Source of the DNA: an uncultured Butyricicoccus sp.
GTDB lineage: Bacteria > Bacillota > Clostridia > Oscillospirales > Butyricicoccaceae
Assembly (NCBI GenBank): GCA_959018045.1
Contig: CAUEJN010000044.1
Coordinates: 1-8,723 of the forward strand
DNA: 8,723 nt
Reading direction: 5' to 3'
Part shown: positions 1 through 7,193 of the stretch, in pieces
How the letters are laid out: every line of letters begins with the position of its first letter
How positions within the stretch are numbered: the first letter of the stretch is position 1
The notes under the pieces: model-generated
Databases searched by the model: none
Seen by the model: the letters and a program-made list of their open reading frames with translations, nothing else
What the model was told of the DNA's origin: nothing
Translations under genes and position numbers: made by a program

Positions 1-345
1 GGGATTGATTCGGTGCTGTATGGTATCGTCGCCACCGGCGTGACTTCGATCGTGATTGACAAGATCATGTACGGTGTCGGCGCTGGTAAGCTTATTATCA
101 TCATCAGCGATCACGGACAGGAGGTGGCTGATAAGATTGCCAATGCGATCGACCGTGGTTCTACGCTGATTCGCGCCATCGGTACCTATACGGGTTCCGA
201 GCGACAGGTTTTGCTGTGCGCGTGCAATAAATCTCAGGCGTTTAAAGTACGGTCTGCCGCGCATGAGGTGGACGAGAACGCCTTCGTCATGATTACCGAG
301 ACCAGTGAGGTTTATGGTGAAGGATTTTTGGAACAGAAGAAATAA
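1..345 (+). CDS. YitT family membrane protein, C-terminal part (DUF2179 domain), 5'-truncated by window edge
   Basis: The reading frame is open from base 1, so the gene begins outside the window. The first visible GTG at 13 is an internal codon, not a convincing start. The visible 114 residues contain the end of the last membrane segment (LYGIVATGVTSIVIDKIM) and then a soluble DUF2179-type domain, recognisable from ISDHGQEVADKI, the RGSTLIRAIGTYTG turn and the ending AFVMITETSEVYGEGF. Family members are usually about 280-300 aa with five or six membrane helices followed by this domain, so roughly the last third is seen. The biochemical role of YitT proteins is not settled; a transport or ligand-sensing role is only suspected. 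The frame is intact to its TAA at 343-345, with no sign of decay, and it runs straight into a hairpin terminator. Confidence 0.88.
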   Translation, partial: GIDSVLYGIVATGVTSIVIDKIMYGVGAGKLIIIISDHGQEVADKIANAIDRGSTLIRAIGTYTGSERQVLLCACNKSQAFKVRSAAHEVDENAFVMITETSEVYGEGFLEQKK

Positions 346-351
346 AAAAGC

Positions 352-380
352 AAAAGCTCCGCGTGCAGCGGAGCTTTTTT
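352..380. terminator. Bidirectional intrinsic terminator between convergent genes
   Basis: An 11-bp inverted repeat (352-362 against 368-378, core AGCTCCGC/GCGGAGCT, 5-nt loop GTGCA) is followed by a T run to 380 on the + strand. It is preceded by an A-rich run (343-355) that becomes a T run on the - strand. It lies between the YitT stop (345) and the stop of the oppositely oriented EAL gene (385), so it can end transcription from both sides. Confidence 0.9.
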
Positions 381-384
381 GTGC

Positions 385-1860
385 TTATTCGGTGCCGAAT
401 GCCAGCTTAGTAAAGGATTCAATATCGATCGGACGAGAGAAGAAGTAGCCCTGAGCAATGTCACAGCCCATATCTCGAAGCTGATCGGCTTGGATGCGAG
501 TCTCGACACCCTCACACACGGTGGTGATGTGCAGTTCGCGTGCCAGTTCCAGAATATTGCGCGGAATGATGCGGCTTCTGGCTTCCAGTTCGGTTGAGGA
601 CAGAAAATCGCGGTCCAGTTTGAGTTCGTCAATGGACAGTTTACGCAAGACATTGAGCGAAGAGTAACCTGAACCAAAGTCGTCCATGGACACCGAGAAG
701 CCCAGTGCATGCAGTCCGGAAATGACCGATGCGATTTCTTCTGCCTTATTGGTTGCAAGGCTCTCGGTGCCCTCGATGATGATATACTTGGGATCAAGAT
801 CGTATTTGGATACCAGTCCGTGAACGGTTTCCAGATAGTTTTTCTGGTAGAACAGCAGACGAGACTGATTGACCGAGATGGGAACGATGGGAAGTCCCTC
901 GTCCAGCCAGCGGCGCTGGGTACGGCATACTTCTTCGAAGATGTACAGGTCAAGTTGGGTGATAAAGCCATTTTGCTCGAAGATCGGGATGAAGTCTCCG
1001 GGCGGTACCAGTGAACCATCCGGTCTTTGCCAGCGCACCAGTGCTTCGGCACTGACGATCTGTTCGGTGTGCAGGTCGTATTTAGGCTGCAGGTAGGCGA
1101 TGAATTCGCGATTGCGCAGCGCAGCGTGCATGTGCTGTTCGATATGGTTTTTGTGCTGAGCACGCTCAAGCAGGGTGTGGTCGTAGAAAGCAAGGTGGTT
1201 GCCGTGCAGGTTTTTGACTTGCGCCAGTGCGGCAGCAGCGCGGTCTTGCATCAGACCGATATTTAACTCATTGGAATTGCTCTGATTGACCTTGATACCG
1301 CAATAGCAGTGAATGGGGTGACTGTCGCCCGGAACCAGCTCGAAGGCGCTGATTGCATCCATGATTGCGGTGACACGCTTGCGGATGACCGATTCATCCT
1401 GCGTGTGCAGCAGGAAGCCAAACTGATCGGCAAAGCGATGATAGTAAATTTCATCTGCACCGAGCGCACGAGAGAGAATATCGGATACACCGCACAGCAG
1501 ACGGTCACCGACCGAAAAGCCGAAGGAGGCGTTGATAAACTTAAAGCCGTGCAGGTCGAGCAGAACCAGCGCATAGTTTTTATCTTCACTCAGACGCGCG
1601 GCAGCGAGCTCCATAAATTTATGGGTGTTATACGCGCCGGTGATGTCATCGTAATATGCCAGGTGTTCGATACGTTGGGTGCTGACATGACGGATGTGAT
1701 TGGTGTAGAGCAGAAGGAACGAGAACACTATGATCAGCAGCAGAATGGTTACGATGAACACAAACATCATCTGCTGATAGCCCTGATTGATGTAGTCGGC
1801 AGGAACCACGCGCACCAGATACCAGTCGTTATAGCCAAGCGTGTTGATGGTTCCCCAGTA
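385..1860 (-). pseudogene. Degenerate-GGDEF/EAL output half of a broken membrane c-di-GMP receptor
   Basis: This is the downstream part of a gene cut by an in-frame TAA at 1861-1863. It is in the same frame as the sensor half, and the 15 codons between that stop and the GTG at 1815 read as coding. Numbering from that GTG, a membrane helix lies at about 16-37 and a GGDEF-fold domain at about 50-215. Its signature reads FADQF, so diguanylate cyclase activity is probably lost. An EAL phosphodiesterase domain follows (about 225-470). The EAL domain keeps the expected metal and catalytic residues: E257 in EAL, N316, E348, D378-D379 in DDFGSGYSS, K399, E435 in CEGVE and Q455. It would therefore hydrolyse c-di-GMP if made. 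No Shine-Dalgarno sequence is visible before GTG 1815, so independent translation is doubtful. The gene ends with TAA beside the shared terminator. Confidence 0.85.
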
Positions 1861-2624
1861 TTATCGTCCAGAATCCTCAAATGAGAACGTGTAGGCGCTC
1901 TGCGTGGCAATTGCCTGTTCGAGTTTTTTACGGGTCTGGCTGTCGAAGTTGATCATTTCCAAGAAGTTGCCTTGTTCCTGCAAGATCTCATCGAGCGCCA
2001 AAATGACTTCGCCGCTCTGTCGAATGACTAAATTGAGTCCGTGTGTGCCGAATAGCGGCTGTTGGATAATAGTGGAGAAAGAGTCCACCGAGCGGGTGGC
2101 TCCCATAACACCGACGATCTCATCGTCCTGATAGACCGGAGTCGCGTACAGAACGATATCTTCGTCGGCCAGACGATCGTGCATAATATCGGACAGTCCC
2201 AGCGTACCGTTCATGGCTGCTTCGATGACCGGCTGATCGGACATATTAACATCGGTATAGACCGAACCGTCGATATCAACCACGGTTGCCCGATAGTTTC
2301 GATCGATATAGCTCATGCGAATGAAGGGATTGCGATTGTTTTCAGTTTCCAGACGCTCGATGATACTCTGTTCATCCAGCGTATCATCAAAAAACGCCGA
2401 GATGCCTTGAATGGTCAGCAAATCGCCCTCGATTTGCTTTTCAATCGTCGCCCGGCACTGGTTGGAAATCTCTCCGAGATATTGCCGCGTCTGCTGAAGC
2501 ATGACGTGATTGAGCAGTGTAAGCAGAACAACTGCGGTGACCACAAAAATCCTGTGATACAGGCCACAATAAGGGTCATATTTCGGATCTTCCGTTGAGG
2601 GTCTTTCGTGGATTGTAGTAACAT
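1861..2624 (-). pseudogene. dCache-like extracellular sensor half of the broken GGDEF/EAL receptor
   Basis: This is the N-terminal half of the same gene. The likely start is ATG at 2624-2622 (MLLQSTKDPQRKIRN...), giving a short basic cytoplasmic tail and then a membrane helix. In the helix the frame changes at a T5 run (A5 at 2545-2549 on +). Restoring one base joins LIVACITGF to VVTAVVLLTLLNHV and gives a continuous helix. The open frame beginning at 2637 is an alternative that translates the wrong frame before this point. About 200 extracellular residues follow, with double-Cache features: an N-terminal long helix, FIRMSYIDRNYRATVVDIDG, VLYATPVYQDDEIVGVMGATRSVDSF and GLNLVIRQSGEVIL. The ligand is unknown. 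The sensor stops at the TAA (codon 255 of the reconstruction), just before the second membrane helix, so it is cut off from its output domains. The reconstructed receptor is about 745 aa, normal for this architecture. Confidence 0.8.
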
Positions 2625-2635
2625 AGTTATGTGAC
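2618..2635. repeat. Imperfect palindrome over the start codon of the EAL receptor
   Basis: GTAACATA (2618-2625) and TATGTGAC (2628-2635) are inverted copies matching at 7 of 8 positions around a 2-base centre. The initiation codon of the - strand receptor lies inside it. It could be a regulator site in the divergent intergenic region or a chance AT-rich palindrome; no regulator gene is nearby to support the first view. Confidence 0.3.
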
Positions 2636-2713
2636 AAAATAAGAAATTCCGCTGCAATCGCAGGAGAACCTTTATTTTACAGAAATTTTGCATTGGAAAG
2701 GATAGAAGGCACA

Positions 2714-3704
2714 ATGAAGATGAAGAGAATGATTGCGGCGCTGCTGGTAGCGGCGGGAACCTTGACTGCGTGCAGCTCGACGCCGAGTGACCAGAGCACG
2801 GCACAGAGCGAACAGGTACAGCAGGCGGAAGAGGGCGAGACCGTTGATCTGGGCGGTCTGATTGATGACAGCGTTCCGCTGAGCGGATCGCCGGCTGTGA
2901 GCACAGTTTTGGCACCGGTTGCCTCGGGCGGCAGTGTCAAGAAATCGGGCTCGGCAACTGTGGATATGTCCAATAAGACCGATGGATACATCATGGTTAA
3001 GTTTGGAAATACGGACAAGAAGCTCAAGGTGCGCGTCACCGGCCCGAGCGGCACGACGTACACATACAATCTGACTGGCAACGATACCTATGAGACCTTC
3101 CCGCTGTCTGACGGCAATGGCAAGTACACGGTCGAGGTATTCAAGAACATTCAGGACTCAAGTACAGCAAGGAGCTTTCGACCTCCTTTGAAGTGACGCT
3201 TAAGGATGAGCTTGCACCCTTCCTGCGTCCCAATCAGTACGTAAACTACACCGAAGACAGCCAGGCGGTGGCGTTGGCGGCAGAACTGACCGCAGGCATG
3301 ACCGATAACCTGGAAAAGGTGCAGACCATTTATGATTATGTCGTACAGAACATCAGCTATGACCGCCTGCTGGCTGCAAATGTACAGAGCGGTTATCTGC
3401 CCGACATCGATCAGGTACTGGCAAAGAAGAAGGACATCTGCTTTGACTATGCAGCGCTGATGTCGGCCATGCTGCGCAGTCAGGAGGTTCCGACCAAGCT
3501 GGTTGTCGGATATACCGGTTCGGTCTATCACGCGTGGATCAATGTATATTCCGAGGAAGAGGGCTGGATTGACGCAGCCATCTACTTTGACGGACAGGAG
3601 TGGAGCTCATGGATCCGACGTTCGCGTCCAGCAACAATTCCGGTCAGGCAATTATGAAGTATATTGGCAACGGCGCCAACTATCAGGCGAAATACTTATA
3701 TTAA
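2714..3704 (+). pseudogene. Lipoprotein with C-terminal transglutaminase-like domain, two frameshifts
   Basis: The start is ATG 2714 with GAAGG at 2705-2709. The protein opens with a lipoprotein signal (MKMKRMIAALLVAAGTLTAC; lipobox LTAC, lipidated Cys at residue 20) and a Ser/Gln-rich linker. A small beta-rich region (TDGYIMVKFGNTDKKLKVRVTG) precedes a transglutaminase-core domain. The frame breaks near 3160, where AAG has lost an A, and again at 3606, where one C appears lost. Restoring both bases gives about 330 aa ending at TAA 3702-3704. The catalytic triad is then visible: Cys in KDICFDYAAL, His in YHAWINV and Asp in LMDPTF. The second lesion separates Asp from Cys/His, so the fragments should be inactive. 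Two partial open frames remain, 2714-3196 and 3193-3657. The intact product would be a cell-surface protein, perhaps a protease or crosslinking enzyme; its substrate is unknown. It is divergent from the EAL receptor and upstream of the pilus operon. Confidence 0.82.
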
Positions 3705-3718
3705 AATAGGATGCATTG

Positions 3719-3746
3719 GGCGGGTACGGTTGGAACTGTGCCCGCC
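3719..3746 (+). other. GC-rich hairpin downstream of the transglutaminase lipoprotein
   Basis: GGCGGGTAC (3719-3727) pairs with GTGCCCGCC (3738-3746) with one T-G wobble and a 10-nt loop. There is no T run after it, so it is not a standard terminator. It could slow or partly end transcription between the lipoprotein and the pilus operon, which starts at 3800, or stabilise a 3' end. The rest of the gap (3747-3799) holds an AT-rich stretch that may contain the operon's promoter, but no clear -35/-10 pair. Confidence 0.4.
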
Positions 3747-3799
3747 TGTGCGCGCTTGGGATGATACACAAATATCTTTGATATAAGGGAAGTTGTATT

Positions 3800-4430
3800 T
3801 TGAGCAAACAGAGCAAGATTCCGGCGGCAGAACTGGCGATTTTCTGTCAGGAACTGTATCAGCTGGTGCAGTCCGGTCTGCCGATCGCCGACGGACTGAA
3901 CATGCTGTTGGAGGATGAGACCGATCGCCGCACCAAGGCGTGGCTTGCACCGCTGTATGCGCATGCAGAGGAAGGCATGCCGCTCGCGCAGGCTATGCGG
4001 CAGACCGAGGCTTTTCCCGACTACATGACCGATATGGTCGCGCTGGTTGTACTGCTTGTACCGGCGCTGCGGGCGCGTGTGACCGGTTTTGTGCGCTTCC
4101 ATCTGGGGGGCGCGGTGTGTTTGGCCAGATTGCGGCGGCACGTTTCGCGTCTGCGATGTCGATGGCGGCAGTACCGCGCAGGCACTGTCCGAGAGCGGCC
4201 TGTTTTCCGCGCGGGATGGCCGTCTGCTTGCGCTGTCCGAGCGCACCGGTTCGATGGCTGAGACGCTGGAACAGGTCGCAGAGCGCATGCAGGAAGATAC
4301 CCTGCGTCGGATTGATGGCTATATCGGTGCGATTGAGCCGACCATTGTTATTTTGACCGCGCTGCTTGCCGGTGTGATCTTGCTGTCGGTCATGCTGCCG
4401 CTGATGAGCGTCATGTCCACCATCGGTTAA
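3800..4430 (+). pseudogene. PilC/GspF-type inner-membrane platform protein, heavily damaged
   Basis: The likely start is TTG 3800, with AAGGGA at 3785-3790. The first 82 codons match the first half of a type II secretion F domain: ELAIFCQELYQLVQSGLPIADGLNML, then GMPLAQAMRQTEAFPDYMTDMVAL. The usual GE-x-(S/T)-G motif and about a hundred following residues are missing; the text jumps at about 4046 to VVLLVPALRARVTGFVRFHLGG. A G run (G6 at 4105-4110) then shifts frame to GVFGQIAAARFASAMSMA, the opening of the second F domain. At about 4161-4170 it jumps again, losing some 35 residues, to GGSTAQALSESGLF, SERTGSMAETLEQVAERM and the last membrane helix, ending at TAA 4428-4430. Family members are about 340-410 aa; only about 210 codons remain. 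The intact protein would anchor the assembly ATPase and pilins. The gap sizes are estimates from the family pattern. Confidence 0.78.
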
Positions 4431-4445
4431 GGGAGGGGACGCAGC

Positions 4446-4766
4446 ATGAGACCCAAAAAGAGAGGTTGGCTGTCCGGTGTGATTGGCGTGTGCGTCTTTG
4501 TCGCGGCAGCGGCCTGGATGGTGCAGGGCGTGCGCCAGACGGCTGCATCCTCGGGCGAGGAAGGCCGGTTGCTGGCAGAACAGGCCGTACGTCGTGCGGC
4601 GGTGAGCTGCTACGCGGTCGAAGGTGCATATCCTGAGAGCTACGAATATCTCAAGGAACACTATGGCGCGATGGTCGATGAAGAGAACTATGCGGTGTTT
4701 TATGAGGTGTTCGCGTCCAACATCATGCCGGACATCGCGGTGATTCAGATTGGAGGTCAGCCATGA
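4446..4766 (+). CDS. Small single-pass membrane protein of the pilus-like operon
   Basis: This is an intact 106-aa frame starting at ATG 4446 with GGAGGGG just upstream (4432-4438). A basic tail (MRPKKRG) precedes one hydrophobic helix at about residues 8-28, and the rest is an extracytoplasmic domain. That part contains AAVSCYAVEGAYPESYEYLKEHYG, which resembles the region after the N-terminal helix in bacterial pseudopilins, where a GxYP turn is common. It lacks the prepilin cleavage motif with glutamate at +5, so it is not a standard processed pilin. It could be a pilin-like minor subunit or an assembly partner. It lies 15 bp after the platform gene, and its TGA overlaps the next ATG (ATGA at 4763-4766), so translation is probably coupled. 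The product family was not recognised with certainty. Confidence 0.7.
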   Translation: MRPKKRGWLSGVIGVCVFVAAAAWMVQGVRQTAASSGEEGRLLAEQAVRRAAVSCYAVEGAYPESYEYLKEHYGAMVDEENYAVFYEVFASNIMPDIAVIQIGGQP

Positions 4767-5246
4767 AGCGGGGCGGCGGCAGCATGATTGCTGCGCTCAT
4801 TTTGACCTGCCTGTTTGCTATGACCATGCTTTTGACGCTGGTTATGGGTGCCAAAGTATACCGCGGCGTGCAGCTTGCCCTCGGCCAGTGCGGCGCAGCG
4901 CGTGGGCGTGTCATACATTACGGCAAAGATTCATGCGAATGACCATGCAGACGGCGTATCTGTGCAGAAGTTCGGTGACGTGGATGCCGTTGTGCTGGCA
5001 CAGGAATATGACGGTGAGCGCTATGTGACCGCACTTTACGTTTATGACGGTCAGCTGATGGAACTGTTTTGCAGCAATCTGGACGATTTTTCGCCCGCTG
5101 AGGGCACACCCATCGTGGAAGCCCAGCAGCTGACCGCACAGACGGCAGACGGTGGACTGGAACTTGTGTACACCGATGCGAGCGGTCGGATACAGCAGGC
5201 GTATATCAATCTGAGAAGTGAGGTGGATGACCGTGCGCAGCAGTAG
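4763..5246 (+). pseudogene. DUF4860-like single-pass protein of the pilus operon, frameshifted
   Basis: The start is ATG 4763, overlapping the previous stop, with GGAGGT at 4752-4757. The first frame gives MKRGGGSMIAALILTCLFAM and a membrane helix up to VMGAKVYRGVQLA, then derails and stops at a TGA near 4940. The true continuation in the next frame is SASAAQRVGVSYITAKIHAND, YVTALYVYDGQLMELF and ELVYTDASGRIQQAYINLRS, ending at TAG 5244-5246. Removing one C from the CCC at 4878-4880 joins them into a 160-aa protein. The helix-then-domain layout and the YVTALYVYDG pattern resemble DUF4860 proteins found with Clostridia type IV pilus genes; their function is unknown. The 3' end overlaps the pseudopilin start. 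Confidence 0.7.
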
Positions 5247-5649
5247 ATCGGGGCTTTTGGTGATTGAGCTTGTGATTGCCGTCGGTGTTTTCGCGCTGTG
5301 CGCGGCGTTCTGTGTGGGATTATTCGTGCAGGCAGACAGCGTATCGCGTGACAGCGCGGCGCTGGGACAGGCTGTGAACGTGGCGCAGAACACGGCCGAG
5401 CGATATAAGACGGTGCAGGGAGATTTGGAGCGACTGGCGCAGGACTTGGATGGCACCTGCACGGAAGACGGTACGCTGGTGCTCTGGTTTGACAGCGATT
5501 GGCAGCCGGGACAGGCGGAAGGAGAATACCAGATGACCATTACGCCGCAGCCTGCCGAAGGTTATCGCAAAGCCGATTTGTCTGTGCAGCAAACGGGCAG
5601 TGATGAGACCTTGTTTGCCTTGCAGCTGGCAGCGGAGGTGCAGCCATGA
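5233..5649 (+). CDS. Type IV pseudopilin (prepilin-like) protein
   Basis: This is an intact frame of about 138 aa. GTG 5233 is preferred because the GAGGTG at 5220-5225 is correctly spaced for it. ATG 5227 and GTG 5218 are alternatives, but they sit on top of that ribosome site. From GTG 5233 the leader is MRSSRSG, followed by the mature start LLVIELVIAVGVFALCAAF. The glycine before the cut and glutamate at +5 match the prepilin peptidase site, though residue +1 is Leu rather than Met/Phe. After the helix comes a small domain with DGTLVLWFDSDW and GEYQMTITPQP. It would be processed by a prepilin peptidase, not in this window, and packed into a pseudopilus with the platform and ATPase. It overlaps the DUF4860-like gene by 14 bp and has an ATGA overlap with the next gene at 5646. 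Confidence 0.8.
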   Translation: MRSSRSGLLVIELVIAVGVFALCAAFCVGLFVQADSVSRDSAALGQAVNVAQNTAERYKTVQGDLERLAQDLDGTCTEDGTLVLWFDSDWQPGQAEGEYQMTITPQPAEGYRKADLSVQQTGSDETLFALQLAAEVQP

Positions 5650-6064
5650 GGCGGGGCGGAACGGTCAGCGGTGCAGTGTCGCTGGTGATGATCTTTGTGG
5701 TATTGTGTTTGACGGTCTTTTCGGTGCTCACCCTGTCGACTGCGGTGGGTGAGTCCAAATTGGCACAGGCGACCGCACAGCACGCAGCCGATTATTATGC
5801 ATCCGACGCGCAGGCAACTGCGATTGCCGCGCAGCTCGGACAGGGAAGCAGAGCGCAGGAGATCGATGGGATTGCGATTGCATATACGACCCATGCGGAT
5901 GGTCAGCGGGAAATTTTTCCGTCCCGGCGGGCGAAAATCAGGCCCTTTCGGTCATCCTCTTGCTTCAAAATCAAAGCTATGATATTCTTAAATGGGAGCT
6001 GACATACAGCGGAGACCGGCAGGCCGATCAGTCGATTGCCGTCTGGGACGGCGGCGCAGCGTAG
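5646..6064 (+). pseudogene. Minor-pilin-like single-pass protein, frameshifted
   Basis: The start is ATG 5646, overlapping the pseudopilin stop, with GGAGGT at 5634-5639. MRRGGTVSGAVSLVMIFVVLCLTVFSVLTLSTAVGESKL gives a basic tail and one long helix that starts like a pilin but has no glutamate at +5; GspK- and PilX-type minor subunits are similar in general layout. The middle part (HAADYYASDAQA, DGIAIAYTTHADGQREI) is in the first frame. At the T5 run 5914-5918 the frame is lost, and the wrong frame stops at about 6002. Adding one T continues as FSVPAGENQALSVILL, then SYDILKWELTYSGD and SIAVWDGGAA, ending at TAG 6062-6064. The restored length is 139 aa. It is probably a tip or assembly subunit of the pilus-like fibre; no name is assigned. 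Confidence 0.72.
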
Positions 6065-6083
6065 TGTAAGGGGGAGACTGTTT

Positions 6084-6710
6084 ATGGAACTGATCTTGGA
6101 ATATCTCGGACGCGCGATGGATAAAAAAGCGTCCGATGTGTTTATCGTTTCCGGTATGCCGGTGTCGTTCAAGATCGACGGTGAGATTGTACCGGAAAAT
6201 GAGGAAAGGGTCATACCGGAGCGTGCAAATGAGCTGGTTTCGGCGTTGTATACGCTGGCAGGACGGTCGATGGAACACTTCTTGCAGACGGGTGACGATG
6301 ATTTTTCGGTTTCGGTCAAGAATTTGGCGAGATTCCGCGTCAGCGCGTATCGTCAGCGCGGTTCGCTCGCGGCAGTCATTCGAACGGTCAGCTTTTCGGT
6401 GCCTGATCGCGAACAGATGGAGATTCCGGATGAGGTCATGAAGATCGCAACGATGACGCGCGGTCTTGTACTGGTTACGGGTCCGGCGGGCGGCGGTAAG
6501 TCGACCACGATGACTTGTATCACCGATGCCATCAACCGTACGCGCAGTGCACATATCATTACGATTGAAGATCCGATTGAGTATCTGCATCGTGATGTCA
6601 AGAGTATCGTCAGCCAGCGTGAGCTTGCGACCGATACCGACAGCTATGTGACCGCTCTGCGTGCCAGCCTGCGTCAGGCACCGGATGTCATTATGCTCGG
6701 TGAGATGTGA
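6084..6710 (+). pseudogene. pilT: PilT-type ATPase, N-terminal part ending at an in-frame TGA
   Basis: The start is ATG 6084, with GGGGGAG at about 6070-6076; the ATG at 6036 overlaps the previous gene and has no ribosome site. Residues 1-110 form the N-terminal PAS-like domain (KKASDVFIVSGMPVSFKIDGEIVP). The RecA-like core starts near 120, with Walker A GPAGGGKST (133-141), the acidic Asp box ITIEDPIEYLH and Walker B VIMLGE (202-207). The frame then hits TGA at 6708-6710 as codon 209, exactly where PilT proteins carry the arginine of GEMRDL. A CGA-to-TGA change explains this. A truncated product would lack the His box and the C-terminal domain and should not work. PilT hexamers power retraction of type IV pili at the inner face of the membrane. 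Confidence 0.88.
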
Positions 6711-7193
6711 GATCTGGACACCATCCGCATTGCCATGACGGCGGCGGAGACCGGTCACTTGGTCATTTCTACCCTGCACACCGTAGGTGCGGTCAATACG
6801 ATGGACCGTATCATCGACGTATTCCCGCCCAACCAGCAGCAGCAGATCCGCGTACAGCTGGCAATGGTGCTGCGCACGGTGATTTCGCAGCAGCTTCTGC
6901 CCACGATTGGCGGCGGTCAGGCACCGGCATTCGAGATCATGCATCTCAATAACGCCATCCGCAGCATGATTCGCGACAGCCGTATTCACCAGATCGATCA
7001 GGTCATTCAGACCTCGGCGGCTGAGGGCATGATTTCGATGGACGAGTCCATTTTGCGGCTGTACAAGGCCGGACGCATTGCGGCGGAGACCGCTCTGCGC
7101 TGCGCAATGATACCCGAGCAGCTGGCGTATGGGACGGTAAATAATAGAGTGCGCACAACCCAGCAGATAGACAGGAGAGAAGAACAGATATGA
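6711..7193 (+). pseudogene. pilT: PilT-type ATPase, C-terminal part (same frame after the TGA)
   Basis: The frame continues without a shift right after the TGA: DLDTIRIAMTAAETGHLVIS, the end of Walker B and the His box of PilT, then VFPPNQQQQIRVQLAMVLRTVISQQLLP. The C-terminal hallmark of PilT follows as NNAIRSMIRDSRIHQIDQVI (AIRNLIRE-type box), then EGMISMDESILRLYKAGRI. This box distinguishes PilT from the extension ATPase PilB/GspE. The whole gene from 6084 would be 369 aa, slightly longer than the typical 340-370. The next Met codon (6735) has no ribosome site, so separate translation is unlikely. The TGA stop 7191-7193 overlaps the ATG of the following gene (ATGA). No other lesion was seen in the 1.1 kb. 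Confidence 0.87.

Noticed and set aside
1309..1884. 191-codon + strand open frame opposite the EAL gene
   Set aside because: It is antisense to the well-supported GGDEF/EAL coding frame, its protein has no domain-like pattern, and no ribosome site is seen.
1861..6710. Stop-codon reassignment or selenocysteine as explanation of the in-frame stops
   Set aside because: One interruption is TAA and one is TGA, both codons also end genes here, and no SECIS-like structure was recognised after the TGA. Mutation or sequence error is simpler.
5988..6989. 333-codon - strand open frame opposite pilT
   Set aside because: It is rich in His/Arg/Cys in the manner of antisense shadows and covers the PilT motifs on the other strand; no promoter or ribosome site is seen.
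385..7193. Programmed frameshifting as explanation of the broken frames
   Set aside because: The shifts go in both directions at different short runs, lack a consistent slippery heptamer with a stimulatory structure, and occur in several unrelated genes.
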